NCBI RefSeq assembly: GCF_002287175.1
Contig: NZ_LMVM01000023.1
Location: 62,001-126,000, forward strand
DNA: 64,000 bases
Direction: 5' to 3'
Origin: Methanobacterium bryantii
GTDB lineage: Archaea > Methanobacteriota > Methanobacteria > Methanobacteriales > Methanobacteriaceae
Under the pieces are notes generated by a model, which did not search any database, was not told the origin of the DNA, and saw only the letters and a list, made by a program, of their open reading frames with translations. Position numbers and translations under genes: made by a program. The stretch's first letter is position 1, and each line of letters begins with the position of its first letter. Of the stretch, positions 38,266 through 47,158 are shown one piece after another.

Positions 38266-38454
38266 AAGATATTATATATTCATATCCTTTTTTTTAAACT
38301 TTTTTAATATTTCAAGCTTTAGAAGAAGTTCATAATTTTAAATGAAAAATTAATTAATAGTAAATTTTTACTTAAAAATAACCTTAGAAAAGATTATTTC
38401 CTCATCTTTTGGAAGCTGTAAATTATTTTTAGTTTTATAAAAAAAATATAAGTT

Positions 38455-40431
38455 TTACCTTCTTCTAAGATCCCTCTCATCAACAATATCTGCTTTTCCA
38501 GAAGGTAAAACCCTTACGAGATCATCCATAGTAACAATATGCTCCTGATTAAGTTTGTGCCTTATTTCCCTTGATAATGCTTCTTTTTTAGTATAACCTG
38601 GTTTTATAATTACATAATTATCGGTATATTTCTTTACAGCATCTAAAGGGCCTGCCATCAGCCTTTCACCTTCATAATCAACGACTCCAACTGCTATTAA
38701 AAGTGTTGCTGCCCTCACGTAATTTCTAGTCCCCCTAATTATAAATGCGCCCTTTTTAACAAATTCACCAGATTGAGGGGTCTTTGAAACCTGGTCTGGA
38801 TGGACCCAGTACACATCCTGCGACCCAAATCCTTTTGTCCATGCACTTGAAAATGATGCTGCAAATGAAGCTGCTTCATCTATGGTTGTCTCAGGTATCT
38901 CTTTGCCCTGGCTTTTTATTACAACTGACGGCGCCCCATGGATATCTGAGTGGAAATAGATGTCGTTGTTTTCCATATATTTTTTTACCACTATTTCGTT
39001 GGAGTTTGCGTCTCTTCCCCCAATTACTAAAAACCCATCTGAAGAAAGGAACCACCGCAGCTTTTCAAACCATTTAAGCTCTTTTTTAACCCTTTTTTGA
39101 GGTAAAGTAACCCTTTCCATTTCTATTTCTTTCTTGTTCTTTGCCTTTTCAATCTCTTTTATCGTCTTTTCAATTGCAATATTAACCCCTGTTATTTTCC
39201 GCTTGGCCTTTTTAGCCTTTTCATAATAAACCTCAGCATTTTCAGGGATTTCCACTTTGGCATCTATATTTATAACTTCATCCTCAATTTTTAGGGTAAG
39301 GTTTCCAAGTTTATCCAGAGATTCAATTATATCTGCACCTGCTAAACCCTGTTTTCGGGCGGTTTTAAGTTTTGAAGCTATTTCATTCCAGGAATACTTT
39401 TCCCTAGCATCTTTTATAATATTAAGGATGCTTTGAATTTTCCCATAATTAGCATACAATAAATCCCCTCTCTTTTTGGAAACTTTAATTGTTTTATGGA
39501 ATTTATCTAAAGTTTCTTCCTGTATCTTCAGCCGTTTCTCAAACTTCTTGACTTCAGCTCCCCATACATCTTCATATTCGTTCTTAATGGTTTCCCTTAC
39601 TTCACTGCTGAAGAATTCGTCTGCTGCCTCATTATATGTTTCAAATGTTTCTTTTTTGTAATTCTCATAAATTTTAAGGTCAAGAGGCAGTACATCTTCC
39701 TTTCCATCAGACACTATTTGTGGGTGGAAGTTAGATGTTCGGAGTGGTTCAAAAAGTTCATATATCGTGTTATAAATTGAATCCAAGTCACTGCTTGAAA
39801 TTTCTGCAGCAGATAAATCCTTTTGAACATTAGATCTGAGCAGTATTTCTTCAGAGTAGATACCACCCAATCCACTTCTTGCAAGAGTTCTTATAACATC
39901 AGAGTCAGAATTTCTAAATACATCTTCCAGTTCTTCCTTCTTAACTTCTAAAGGATTTATACCTCGTTTTGGAGGGTATTTGTACTCTTCTTTAGATGAT
40001 ATTTTCCTATCGCTCCACAATTTACGTTTAAGAGGTAAAATAATCTTTCCTTCTTCATCAAGGAGTATTATGTTACCTTTAGCAAACAGCTCAATTACCA
40101 AAGTAAATTTCTGCTCTTTAGCTACATGCAGTTCTACAATTCTATCAAAATTATACTGCCTTATATCTTCCACTGTGGCTCCTTTGATATATTTTCGAAG
40201 GAGCATTGGAAAATTCGGAGGTATTTTAGGGTTAGGTAATGGATACTGGGTCATGTGAATTCTTCTTCCTGCCTGGAAGACTATATCAACCCTTCCCTTA
40301 CCCGCTACATGAAATCTTATTAAAACAGTGTCCTTTGTAGGTTGATATGCTTTATCAACTCTTGCACCTTTTAATAAGTCCCTTAATTCATGACAAACAG
40401 CGTAAACATCTACATTAGACATATTTTTCAT
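38455..40431 (-). CDS. rqcH: Ribosome rescue factor RqcH (NFACT family)
   Basis: 658 residues. The archaeal/bacterial homologue of Rqc2/NEMF binds the split large subunit with stalled peptidyl-tRNA and adds C-terminal tails for degradation. NFACT-N covers about 1-240 (HELRDLLKGARVDKAYQP), a long coiled coil covers about 280-440, and NFACT-R begins near 460 (WFEKLRWFLSSDGFLVIGGR) with HSDIHGAPSVVIK. The ATG at 40431 follows AGGTG at 6 nt; an alternative ATG lies three codons in. It is convergent with the Zn-ribbon gene. Confidence 0.92.
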   Translation of the reverse strand: MKNMSNVDVYAVCHELRDLLKGARVDKAYQPTKDTVLIRFHVAGKGRVDIVFQAGRRIHMTQYPLPNPKIPPNFPMLLRKYIKGATVEDIRQYNFDRIVELHVAKEQKFTLVIELFAKGNIILLDEEGKIILPLKRKLWSDRKISSKEEYKYPPKRGINPLEVKKEELEDVFRNSDSDVIRTLARSGLGGIYSEEILLRSNVQKDLSAAEISSSDLDSIYNTIYELFEPLRTSNFHPQIVSDGKEDVLPLDLKIYENYKKETFETYNEAADEFFSSEVRETIKNEYEDVWGAEVKKFEKRLKIQEETLDKFHKTIKVSKKRGDLLYANYGKIQSILNIIKDAREKYSWNEIASKLKTARKQGLAGADIIESLDKLGNLTLKIEDEVINIDAKVEIPENAEVYYEKAKKAKRKITGVNIAIEKTIKEIEKAKNKKEIEMERVTLPQKRVKKELKWFEKLRWFLSSDGFLVIGGRDANSNEIVVKKYMENNDIYFHSDIHGAPSVVIKSQGKEIPETTIDEAASFAASFSSAWTKGFGSQDVYWVHPDQVSKTPQSGEFVKKGAFIIRGTRNYVRAATLLIAVGVVDYEGERLMAGPLDAVKKYTDNYVIIKPGYTKKEALSREIRHKLNQEHIVTMDDLVRVLPSGKADIVDERDLRRR

Positions 40432-40969
40432 TTATAACACCTAAAAATTTTTCAATTTTATGTTTCAAGAAATTTTTAATTTTTTCAACCTTACTAAACT
40501 TTGATTAGATATAAAAATAATGAATATAATTAAATCATCGATATATTATTTAAATATAACCTACATAATACAATACACTTATGATCTGAGTGTATTGCAA
40601 GATAATCCTGTTTATTTATGTAAACAAATAAATTAAAATGTTTATTACATAAATAAATTAAATTAAATACACAAAAACCTATTTCTGCAATACTAACTGT
40701 ACATTACTAAAACATGAAAATTCAATTAACAATGTTTATACAAATACCGCATTTATACAATATACAGTTTGAAAATTTGTAACAAATAAAACATTTATTA
40801 GTAACCCCACCAAACTATATAAAGAATTTTCTAATTAAATACTTTATGTATATTTGTTAGAGCATGGATTAAAATTAACCGCTTAATAAATTAATGAATT
40901 TACGAGGATAAATAATCTAAATAATAAAATATTATGTTGATTAGAAAAGAATATTAGAGGAGGAAAAAT
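40432..40969. other. Divergent intergenic region, about 540 bp
   Basis: Very AT-rich and rich in TTTATTTATGTAAA-like sequence. It holds the rqcH promoter on one side and, on the other, a TATA-like ACTATATAAA at 40814-40823 for the EMC6-like gene, implying a leader of roughly 125 nt. No ORF or RNA gene is recognised. Confidence 0.5.
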
Positions 40970-41242
40970 ATGGACACCGATGGAAAAGTAGCTTCCATTC
41001 ACACAGTTGGAGGAATAATAGCAGGTTACATCTCATATATATTAAGTAGCGGAGTAATATTTAAAAATGAAGCAATAGCAGTTATAGCAGCTTTAATCAT
41101 CCTTTATGCATTAGGTCAGCTCTCAGAAAGACTATTTGGGAAAGAAGAGGTTAATGGACTTAAAGGATGGTTGTGGAGCGGTATAGTTCCTTTCTTCTTT
41201 ATATGGATCATGGTATGGGTTATATTCGCAAACCTCCAGTAA
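40970..41242 (+). CDS. EMC6-like archaeal membrane protein
   Basis: 90 residues with three membrane helices (about 10-28, 34-50 and 66-88). The order SIHTVGGIIAGYISYIL, a conserved acidic residue before the second helix (KNEAIAVIAALIILYALGQ) and a third helix fits the archaeal EMC6-like family (I associate it with DUF5379), relatives of an ER membrane-protein insertase subunit. GAGGAGG precedes the ATG. It stands alone between rqcH and the DUF2070 gene. A role in membrane protein insertion is inferred by homology only. Confidence 0.65.
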   Translation: MDTDGKVASIHTVGGIIAGYISYILSSGVIFKNEAIAVIAALIILYALGQLSERLFGKEEVNGLKGWLWSGIVPFFFIWIMVWVIFANLQ

Positions 41243-41289
41243 ATAATAAAAAAATTTCTTTTTTATTTAATTCTTTATTTATTTTTGCA

Positions 41290-43119
41290 CTAAATACTAA
41301 AGGTTCCATAGAATATCCATATAAATACAAATAGTAGTGCCAGTAAAAATACCAGCGGCGCGAATATTCTGCTTACAGCTACAATGGAACTGATAGTGGT
41401 TACAAGTTCAGTAGCATTTAGGGGGCCAAATGTTTTAATATCTTTAATATTAGCCACTTTACAACCGACTGAAACATCTTCCAGGTCATTTAAAGCTTCT
41501 TTAGTACATTTTAAAATACCATTTATTATCTCATCCTGCATTTTTGTACCTAACGGATTATGGCCTCCAGACATGGTATTTACAAAATGAGTATCTGTAG
41601 TCATCACTTCTGCATGATCTAACCCTAATGATTTAACTTTTTCCAGTATAACGCCTCTAAATCCAATGACCATATTATTTGCATCTAAAAGTATGTATGC
41701 TGTTTTTTGAGATCCCACTTCAATAACCATTACTTTTACTCCGCTCTGGCCAACACCGTCTTCTTTAGATATGTTGTCTAATGGATCACTGCTGCAGCCG
41801 ACTTTAATTCCATTTTCCTGTTCTGGAGATTTAAGTTTTTCAACTGCCCCCATAAGCTCGAAAACTTCCTTGTTACCAGGTAAAACCCTTCCGCCTTCAC
41901 CTTTAAAGCTGTTGTGGCAGTCAACCAGTACAACATTTTGGGCGTCACATGATGCCTTTGCAAGATTCATAAGAGCAAGACCAACTCCAAAATCTATATC
42001 ATCAAATCCATCAGGTGCAAATGTAGCAAGCATCAATAAACCTTTATCAAAATACTGCGCACCAATTACCGCGCCTTCATTTTCAACCCTAAAGAACTTA
42101 CTGGCACTTTCAGAGTAATCCATATCTTCCAAAGCTTCTTTAACGACTTTTTCTATTTTATTTATCTCTTTGGAAGCCACTGGATTAAAATCATGTGTGG
42201 AAGGCCCATGTGAAACCATTGTAAAGGTATCAAATTTACTTGAAAGTATGGTGGGCATGTTTCCACCCCCAATATTTCCAAGCGGGCCAGGATGAACACA
42301 TGGAGACAAAAAAATTGATTTAATCCCATTTTTACCTTTAAAACTTAAAATTCCAGTTAAGGTATCAATAGGCTCACCTATATCTTCAAAAAGTGTTTCC
42401 ATAGCTGGAGAACCTTCCGTAATATGAGCTAAAGCAAGACTTAAAAGTTCTAAACCCCCTACCCCCAAATTCTTTCTCATAGGAGATTCTATAACAGTTA
42501 CAAAGGAATAAATTGCAATTACCAGTATTACAGAGGCTATTACTATCTTTACAACGATAGCTATTATACTAAAATCACCCATATTGGTAGTTACACTTGT
42601 TAAGAAAGATATAACCACCAGCATACTCAGTATAAGCGCCGGCTGAACTACCGATATAACAACGGATTTTAGAAGACTTATATTAGAGGTGCCCCATATT
42701 ACGAGGGTTCTAAAAGCAAATGCGATAACACAACCAAATATTAAAGCATTTAAGACGTAATTATTCACAGTGAATACCGATACAACACTCCCAATTAAAT
42801 ATATAACTCCAACTATCATCATGGAAGCAAGGGCAAGAAACATGGACTGCTTCATTTTCATATGCCTGCCTTTAAAAGAATTTACCATAGGCTGAGTTAA
42901 ACCTCCGCCCATTATAGACATCAACCCAAAAATTAAAAAGCCCGTTGAACCACCATAAACAATACTATAAAGTATGGAGTCGTTTGCTGATGGTGCCAAT
43001 AAAAATGCTATGCACCCTATAATAAAACTTAAAAACACCATACTAAAGAGAGAAATTCTGGTTGGTGGAAGTGTCATAATATATTTTGTAAGACTTACAA
43101 GTTTATTTTCACTGGACAT
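41290..43119 (-). CDS. DUF2070 membrane protein with large soluble domain
   Basis: About 609 residues. Six or seven membrane helices span residues 15-215, followed by a soluble domain of about 380 residues with FLSPCVHPGPLGNIGGGNMP, TMVSHGPSTHDFNPVASKE and VVLVDCHNSFKGEGGRVLPG, whose conserved His/Asp/Cys residues suggest a metal-dependent hydrolase. A last pair of hydrophobic residues forms a C-terminal helix. This is DUF2070, common in methanogens, function unknown. The frame opens at TTG 43131, but GAGGTTGATT is the ribosome binding site for ATG 43119. Confidence 0.85.
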   Translation of the reverse strand: MSSENKLVSLTKYIMTLPPTRISLFSMVFLSFIIGCIAFLLAPSANDSILYSIVYGGSTGFLIFGLMSIMGGGLTQPMVNSFKGRHMKMKQSMFLALASMMIVGVIYLIGSVVSVFTVNNYVLNALIFGCVIAFAFRTLVIWGTSNISLLKSVVISVVQPALILSMLVVISFLTSVTTNMGDFSIIAIVVKIVIASVILVIAIYSFVTVIESPMRKNLGVGGLELLSLALAHITEGSPAMETLFEDIGEPIDTLTGILSFKGKNGIKSIFLSPCVHPGPLGNIGGGNMPTILSSKFDTFTMVSHGPSTHDFNPVASKEINKIEKVVKEALEDMDYSESASKFFRVENEGAVIGAQYFDKGLLMLATFAPDGFDDIDFGVGLALMNLAKASCDAQNVVLVDCHNSFKGEGGRVLPGNKEVFELMGAVEKLKSPEQENGIKVGCSSDPLDNISKEDGVGQSGVKVMVIEVGSQKTAYILLDANNMVIGFRGVILEKVKSLGLDHAEVMTTDTHFVNTMSGGHNPLGTKMQDEIINGILKCTKEALNDLEDVSVGCKVANIKDIKTFGPLNATELVTTISSIVAVSRIFAPLVFLLALLFVFIWIFYGTFSI

Positions 43120-43340
43120 AATCAACCTCAAAAATCTAATTTATTCAAGATAGTAAATAGCTATTATACCTATTTACATAGATAACATTATCGTTTCAAA
43201 AAGTAAATTAAGTTGAAAAAAAATACTATTTTGGAAATTATAACAAAAAATAGAACTATACTAATAGTAAGTGTATAAAAATACAGAATATTAATTCTAA
43301 ATAGAAAAAATGAATATTAAAAGACTATATAGGTGAATGT

Positions 43341-43901
43341 ATGAATGTAAAACTTAAAACACCTCTTTCAAAAGAAGATACAAAACAATTGAAAGTAGGA
43401 GATATTGTATATATATCTGGTACTATTTACACTGCAAGGGATAGAGCCCATCAAAGAATATTAAAAGAAGGCTCACCTGTAAACCTGGAAGGGGCAGTTA
43501 TTTTCCATGCAGGCCCTATAATAAAAACCATAGAAACAGGCGAAAGTGTAGGTTATAAAATTGTCGCTGTAGGCCCTACAACAAGCACAAGGATGAACCC
43601 ATACCAGCCAGATGTTTTAAAATTAGGAATAAGCGCCATAATAGGAAAAGGCGGTATGGACAGTGAAACTGCAGATGCGCTTATGGAAAATGATTCTGTA
43701 TACCTGGCAGCAGTGGGAGGATGTGCGGCATTATATGTTAAATCAATTAACAAGGTAAAAGGAGTTAACTGGATTGACCTGGGAATCCCTGAAGCTATAT
43801 GGGAGCTTGAAGTTAAAGATTTCGGCCCGTTAATTGTTGCAATGGATTCAGAGGGAAATAACCTTTATGAAGAAGTAAGGAAGAAAGTAGATACTTTCTA
43901 A
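43341..43901 (+). CDS. Fumarate hydratase class I, beta subunit
   Basis: 186 residues matching the C-terminal (beta) domain of class I iron-sulfur fumarases / L-tartrate dehydratases: GDIVYISGTIYTARDRAHQR, GPTTSTRMNPYQPDVL, GKGGMD and GGCAALYV. It converts malate and fumarate together with an alpha subunit carrying the cluster cysteines, which is not in this window. In methanogens it serves the incomplete reductive TCA path; the malate dehydrogenase gene is about 11 kb away. AGGTGA precedes the ATG. Confidence 0.92.
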   Translation: MNVKLKTPLSKEDTKQLKVGDIVYISGTIYTARDRAHQRILKEGSPVNLEGAVIFHAGPIIKTIETGESVGYKIVAVGPTTSTRMNPYQPDVLKLGISAIIGKGGMDSETADALMENDSVYLAAVGGCAALYVKSINKVKGVNWIDLGIPEAIWELEVKDFGPLIVAMDSEGNNLYEEVRKKVDTF

Positions 43902-43966
43902 TCATTTACTAAATTACAGCTATTTAAAACATATTTAATTACTTATTAATTTTTAAAACGATCTTT

Positions 43967-44752
43967 ATGGAAAATTTAAAAGATAAATACACTCTTGAAG
44001 GTTTTATAGACACCCACATCCATACTTCCCCCGATATTAAACCAAGGATATTAAATGATATTGAAGCTGCATATGGGGCAAAGCAGGAGAAAATGGGGGC
44101 AATTGTAATAAAATCCCATGTCGAATCAACTGCAGGGAGAGCCCAGATTGCAGAAAAAATATCCGGATTTAAAGTAATTGGAGGAGTATGTTTAAATCTA
44201 AGTGTTGGCGGGCTAAATCCCGATGCTGTTAAAGTTACCGCTGAACTTGGTGGTAAAATAGTATGGTTTCCAACTATCTCTGCTTCAGATATCTCGATAA
44301 CTTATGAAAACATAGAAAACATTCTGAATATTATTGCAGAAAAAGAACTGGTTTTAGCCACAGGTCATCTAAAGCCAGAAGACATATTTTTACTCCTCGA
44401 CTATGCAAAAAGTCTGAAAATTAAAAAAATAATCATCAATCATCCATTAACTGGAGTGGTAGGTGCAACTGTAGATGAACAAAAAGAAATGTCTAAATAT
44501 GCTTATCTTGAACACTGTTTCGTTGCATGCATGAAAAAACATGATAATTTAGATCCAAATGTAATTGCAGATGCAATTAAAGAAATAGGACATGAAAGGT
44601 GTATAATGGCTACGGACTTCGGGCAAGCCCATAATCCTGTGCCTGTTGAAGGAATGAAAATGTTTATAAATTCTATGATTAAATGCGGAATCAACGAGAA
44701 TCAAATAAAAAAAATGTGCGTCCAAAACCCTTATAAACTGTTTATAAACTAA
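43967..44752 (+). CDS. DUF6282 amidohydrolase-like protein
   Basis: 261 residues of TIM-barrel type. The N-terminal GFIDTHIHTSPDIKPR contains the HxH metal motif of amidohydrolase-like enzymes; later histidines lie in IKSHVES, ATGHLKPED and NHPL, and CIMATDFGQ supplies the final Asp. I assign it to the DUF6282 group; substrate unknown. It follows the fumarase beta gene by 65 nt on the same strand but no pathway link is evident. Confidence 0.72.
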   Translation: MENLKDKYTLEGFIDTHIHTSPDIKPRILNDIEAAYGAKQEKMGAIVIKSHVESTAGRAQIAEKISGFKVIGGVCLNLSVGGLNPDAVKVTAELGGKIVWFPTISASDISITYENIENILNIIAEKELVLATGHLKPEDIFLLLDYAKSLKIKKIIINHPLTGVVGATVDEQKEMSKYAYLEHCFVACMKKHDNLDPNVIADAIKEIGHERCIMATDFGQAHNPVPVEGMKMFINSMIKCGINENQIKKMCVQNPYKLFIN

Positions 44753-45056
44753 ATATAATGCTATTTTTTTAAAATTCAATTTCATGATAGTACTAAAATT
44801 AAATTAGCGAAGATAATCCATTTAATGCTTTTAAAGATTAATTATGATCTATCTAATTTTATTTCACTTAAATTAACTCAATTTAAGATGTAATGTCAGA
44901 TTCCTAATTTTTGTATTACTATTTCAATAGATTACATAGGACAATTAGCTCTAAGAGACCCCAAATAATATGCAACCTGAAAAATACAATAATTTATATT
45001 ATTAATCATTAGAAAATATATTTATATTGTATATCTATAAATTATCTGTTAAATTA
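44753..45056. other. Intergenic region before cluster A
   Basis: AT-rich spacer of about 300 bp. Near its end a TATA-like AAATATATTTATAT (45014-45027) is followed by AAGGAGGT (45056-45063), a promoter-plus-ribosome-site layout that seems to belong to the SLC13 transporter but is now separated from it by cluster A. Confidence 0.5.
45014..45027 (+). promoter_or_regulatory. Probable promoter of the SLC13 transporter
   Basis: A TATA-like AAATATATTTATAT with transcription expected from about 45045. An AAGGAGGT follows at 45056-45063, the right distance for a short leader; instead of a start codon, about 510 bp of palindromes follow. Confidence 0.4.
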
Positions 45057-45571
45057 AGGAGGTTGAAGGAAATTCAGAATGAATTTTTGGAACATTCGGA
45101 AATCCCAGATTTCCGATGCCCCGAACACACAGTGTTCGAGGGCCCCAAATATGAAATATTTGGAGGTTGAAGGAAATTCAGAACGAATTTCCGGAACCCC
45201 AAATATGAAATATTTGGAGGTTGAAGGAAATTCTCAAAAACCAACGGTCTTTGGAAGTTAGAAAATACTACGTATTTTCTAAAATTCTATGAATTTCCTA
45301 AACCTTTCGAAAATCATTTATGATTTTCGAAGGCCTGTGGAAACGTAGCATTCGAAAATTTTCGATGTTTGAGGAACTACATTCCCCAACCGCAAAAAAC
45401 TTTGTTTTTTGCATGTTGAAGGAAATCTATAATTTCCGAAACAGCGAAATCCTATTGATTTTGCATGCGTCAAATTGTAGATTTGACAGTTTCCTCGGGC
45501 CCGAATGCTTGCATTCACGGGTCCGAACACCATGTGTTCGATGGCCCCAAAAATCAAAGATTTTTGGAGGA
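45057..45571. repeat. Palindrome cluster A in the leader of the SLC13 gene
   Basis: A dense run of short perfect palindromes with different arms. Examples are GGAAATC-CCA-GATTTCC, CGAACAC-ACA-GTGTTCG, CCAAATAT-GAA-ATATTTGG (twice), AGAAAATAC-TAC-GTATTTTCT, GCAAAAAAC-TTT-GTTTTTTGC, CGAACAC-CAT-GTGTTCG and CCAAAAATC-AAA-GATTTTTGG. A direct repeat containing GGAGGTTGAAGGAAATTC occurs three times in the first 180 bp. The cluster is bounded by GGAGG at 45058-45062 and 45566-45570. Short open frames across it are chance. Confidence 0.85.
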
Positions 45572-45577
45572 ATAAAA

Positions 45578-46957
45578 ACGAATATAAATTTAAAGGTTTT
45601 AGGATTTCCACTGGCTATAATTCTTTTTATAGTCATGATGCTTATTCCTACACCAGGTTTAAGTTATGCAGGGCATGCAGCGCTTGCACTCTTGATTTTT
45701 GCTATAATTATGTGGGTCACTGAAGCCTTACATTTAGCCGTGACATCATTACTACTGCTTTTTGTTCAGCCACTAATTGGTGTTGCTGATTTTAACAGTG
45801 CAGTTATTGGTTTTGCAAACGGCATTATCTTCCTGATGATTGGAGGATTCATTATAGCAGAAGCTATACGTAAAAGTGGACTTGCACAGCGTTTTACATT
45901 TACACTGCTTAACAAATTAGGTACTACTCCTGATAGAAGTCTTTTTGTGGTCGTTTTCTCAACTGGAATTCTTTCAGCGTTTATTGAAAATGTAGTGGCA
46001 TATGCAATGCTGCTTCCGATTATAAAAGAGATCATACCACTTATGGGTGTAAATGACCCTGAAAAAGGTGGCAGTAATTTTGCCAAAGCCATGGTTATCG
46101 GAGGATCCTTCGGTTCACTGGCAGGTGGATTCGGTACAGAAATAGGAACCGCACCCAACCTGATGGCCGCAGCTTACACGCACATCCCCTTTGTAAACTG
46201 GATGATCTTCGGATTCCCACTTGCAATAATACTCCTGTTTATAATCTGGAAATGGTTAGGCATTGTGTTCAAACCAGAAGTTGAAGGAATAATAGGCGGA
46301 ATAGAAACTATAGCCAATAAAAAAGCATCATTAGGCCCTATGAGCCGAATGGAAAAGCTTACTCTAGGAATACTCTTGTTCACCATATTCTTATGGGTTA
46401 CAACAAATTACACAGGAATCAACAGTTACTCAGTTGCATTAATTGGTGCAGTGCTCTTATTTGCTTTTAGAGTAATCGACTGGCAAGATGCACAGATTGG
46501 AGTAGATTGGGGCCTTATAATATTCTTTGGAGGAGCACTATCCTTAGGAGCAGCACTGCTAAACACAGGAGCAGCAAACTGGCTAGTACAACTCATCATA
46601 GGATTAATGGGTACCAATGCATCCACAATAATTATCATGATCGTGCTTATGATCATAGCAGTTACTATAACTCAGGTAATGTCCAACATAGCACTATCTG
46701 CAATTTTAGTACCAATAGCAGTAACTCTAGCACAAACACAGGGATTACCACTGGGAATTTACGCAGTTCCAGTAGCAATAGCATGCAGTTTATCATTTAT
46801 GTTACCAATGGCAGACCCAACAGTAGCAATGGCATATGGAACCGATTATGTCAACATCAAAGAAATATTCAAGGCAGGATTACCTCTGGTTATAATCGGA
46901 ATTATTCTAACCCTAATAGATATTCTAGTATTAGCCATACCATTCAACATAATATGA
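45578..46957 (+). CDS. SLC13/DASS-family anion (dicarboxylate/sulfate) transporter
   Basis: About 459 residues, 11-12 membrane helices, of the divalent anion:sodium symporter superfamily. The first half has AIIMWVTEALHLAVTSLLLL and an IENVVAYAMLLP segment; the second has TQVMSNIALSAILVPIAV, the repeated SNx-type substrate/sodium site, and a final MLPMADPTVAMAYGT. The frame runs back to 45320 through the palindromes, but no protein-like sequence exists there. GGAGG lies exactly 7 nt before ACG 45578 and there is no ATG, GTG or TTG until deep in the first helix, so ACG (a changed ATG) marks the start. Substrate is probably a dicarboxylate. Confidence 0.82.
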   Translation, partial: TNINLKVLGFPLAIILFIVMMLIPTPGLSYAGHAALALLIFAIIMWVTEALHLAVTSLLLLFVQPLIGVADFNSAVIGFANGIIFLMIGGFIIAEAIRKSGLAQRFTFTLLNKLGTTPDRSLFVVVFSTGILSAFIENVVAYAMLLPIIKEIIPLMGVNDPEKGGSNFAKAMVIGGSFGSLAGGFGTEIGTAPNLMAAAYTHIPFVNWMIFGFPLAIILLFIIWKWLGIVFKPEVEGIIGGIETIANKKASLGPMSRMEKLTLGILLFTIFLWVTTNYTGINSYSVALIGAVLLFAFRVIDWQDAQIGVDWGLIIFFGGALSLGAALLNTGAANWLVQLIIGLMGTNASTIIIMIVLMIIAVTITQVMSNIALSAILVPIAVTLAQTQGLPLGIYAVPVAIACSLSFMLPMADPTVAMAYGTDYVNIKEIFKAGLPLVIIGIILTLIDILVLAIPFNII

Positions 46958-46971
46958 TAAAAATGTCAAAA

Positions 46972-46993
46972 TGTAGAATACAAAAATTCTACA
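46972..46993. repeat. Single palindrome unit
   Basis: TGTAGAAT / ATTCTACA, 8-bp perfect arms with a 6-nt A-rich loop, directly after the transporter stop codon and about 30 nt before a stress-protein gene remnant. It resembles the cluster units in arm length but has a longer loop. Confidence 0.4.
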
Positions 46994-47021
46994 ATCTTTT
47001 ATTCTTAATTCTGAGATTTTT

Positions 47022-47105
47022 GAAGCGATAGAACAGTTCATTCTTGGAAGTACAGCTGAAAACGTGGTCATGAGCTCAAAAGTTCCAGTTAATGTCATAT
47101 CTTAA
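47022..47105 (+). pseudogene. Remnant of a universal stress protein (UspA) gene
   Basis: The frame ending at TAA 47103-47105 reads EAIEQFILGSTAENVVMSSK followed by VPVNVIS. FILGSTAENVV...KVPVNV is the conserved C-terminal ATP-binding end of UspA domains (normally G-x-LGS-x-AE...PVLV). Nothing of the preceding 110 or so residues remains upstream, where the transporter and a palindrome unit lie instead. It is a truncated gene end. Confidence 0.55.
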
Positions 47106-47158
47106 GTTAAAAAACAGATCATGATTATAACTTTCTTTTTTAATTTTATAAAAACTTT

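Noticed and set aside
45057..45571. CRISPR array or tandem direct repeats
   Set aside because: Units are inverted repeats with different arm sequences and irregular spacing; no constant direct repeat with unique spacers, and no cas genes in the window.
45079..45640. Short open frames across cluster A (both strands)
   Set aside because: They follow palindrome codons such as repeated NSQIS/MKYLEVEG, have no ribosome site at proper spacing, and no family resemblance.
46507..47031. Rightward 174-codon open frame within the SLC13 gene
   Set aside because: It is a shadow of the transporter reading frame (Ser/Asn/His-rich, no ribosome site).
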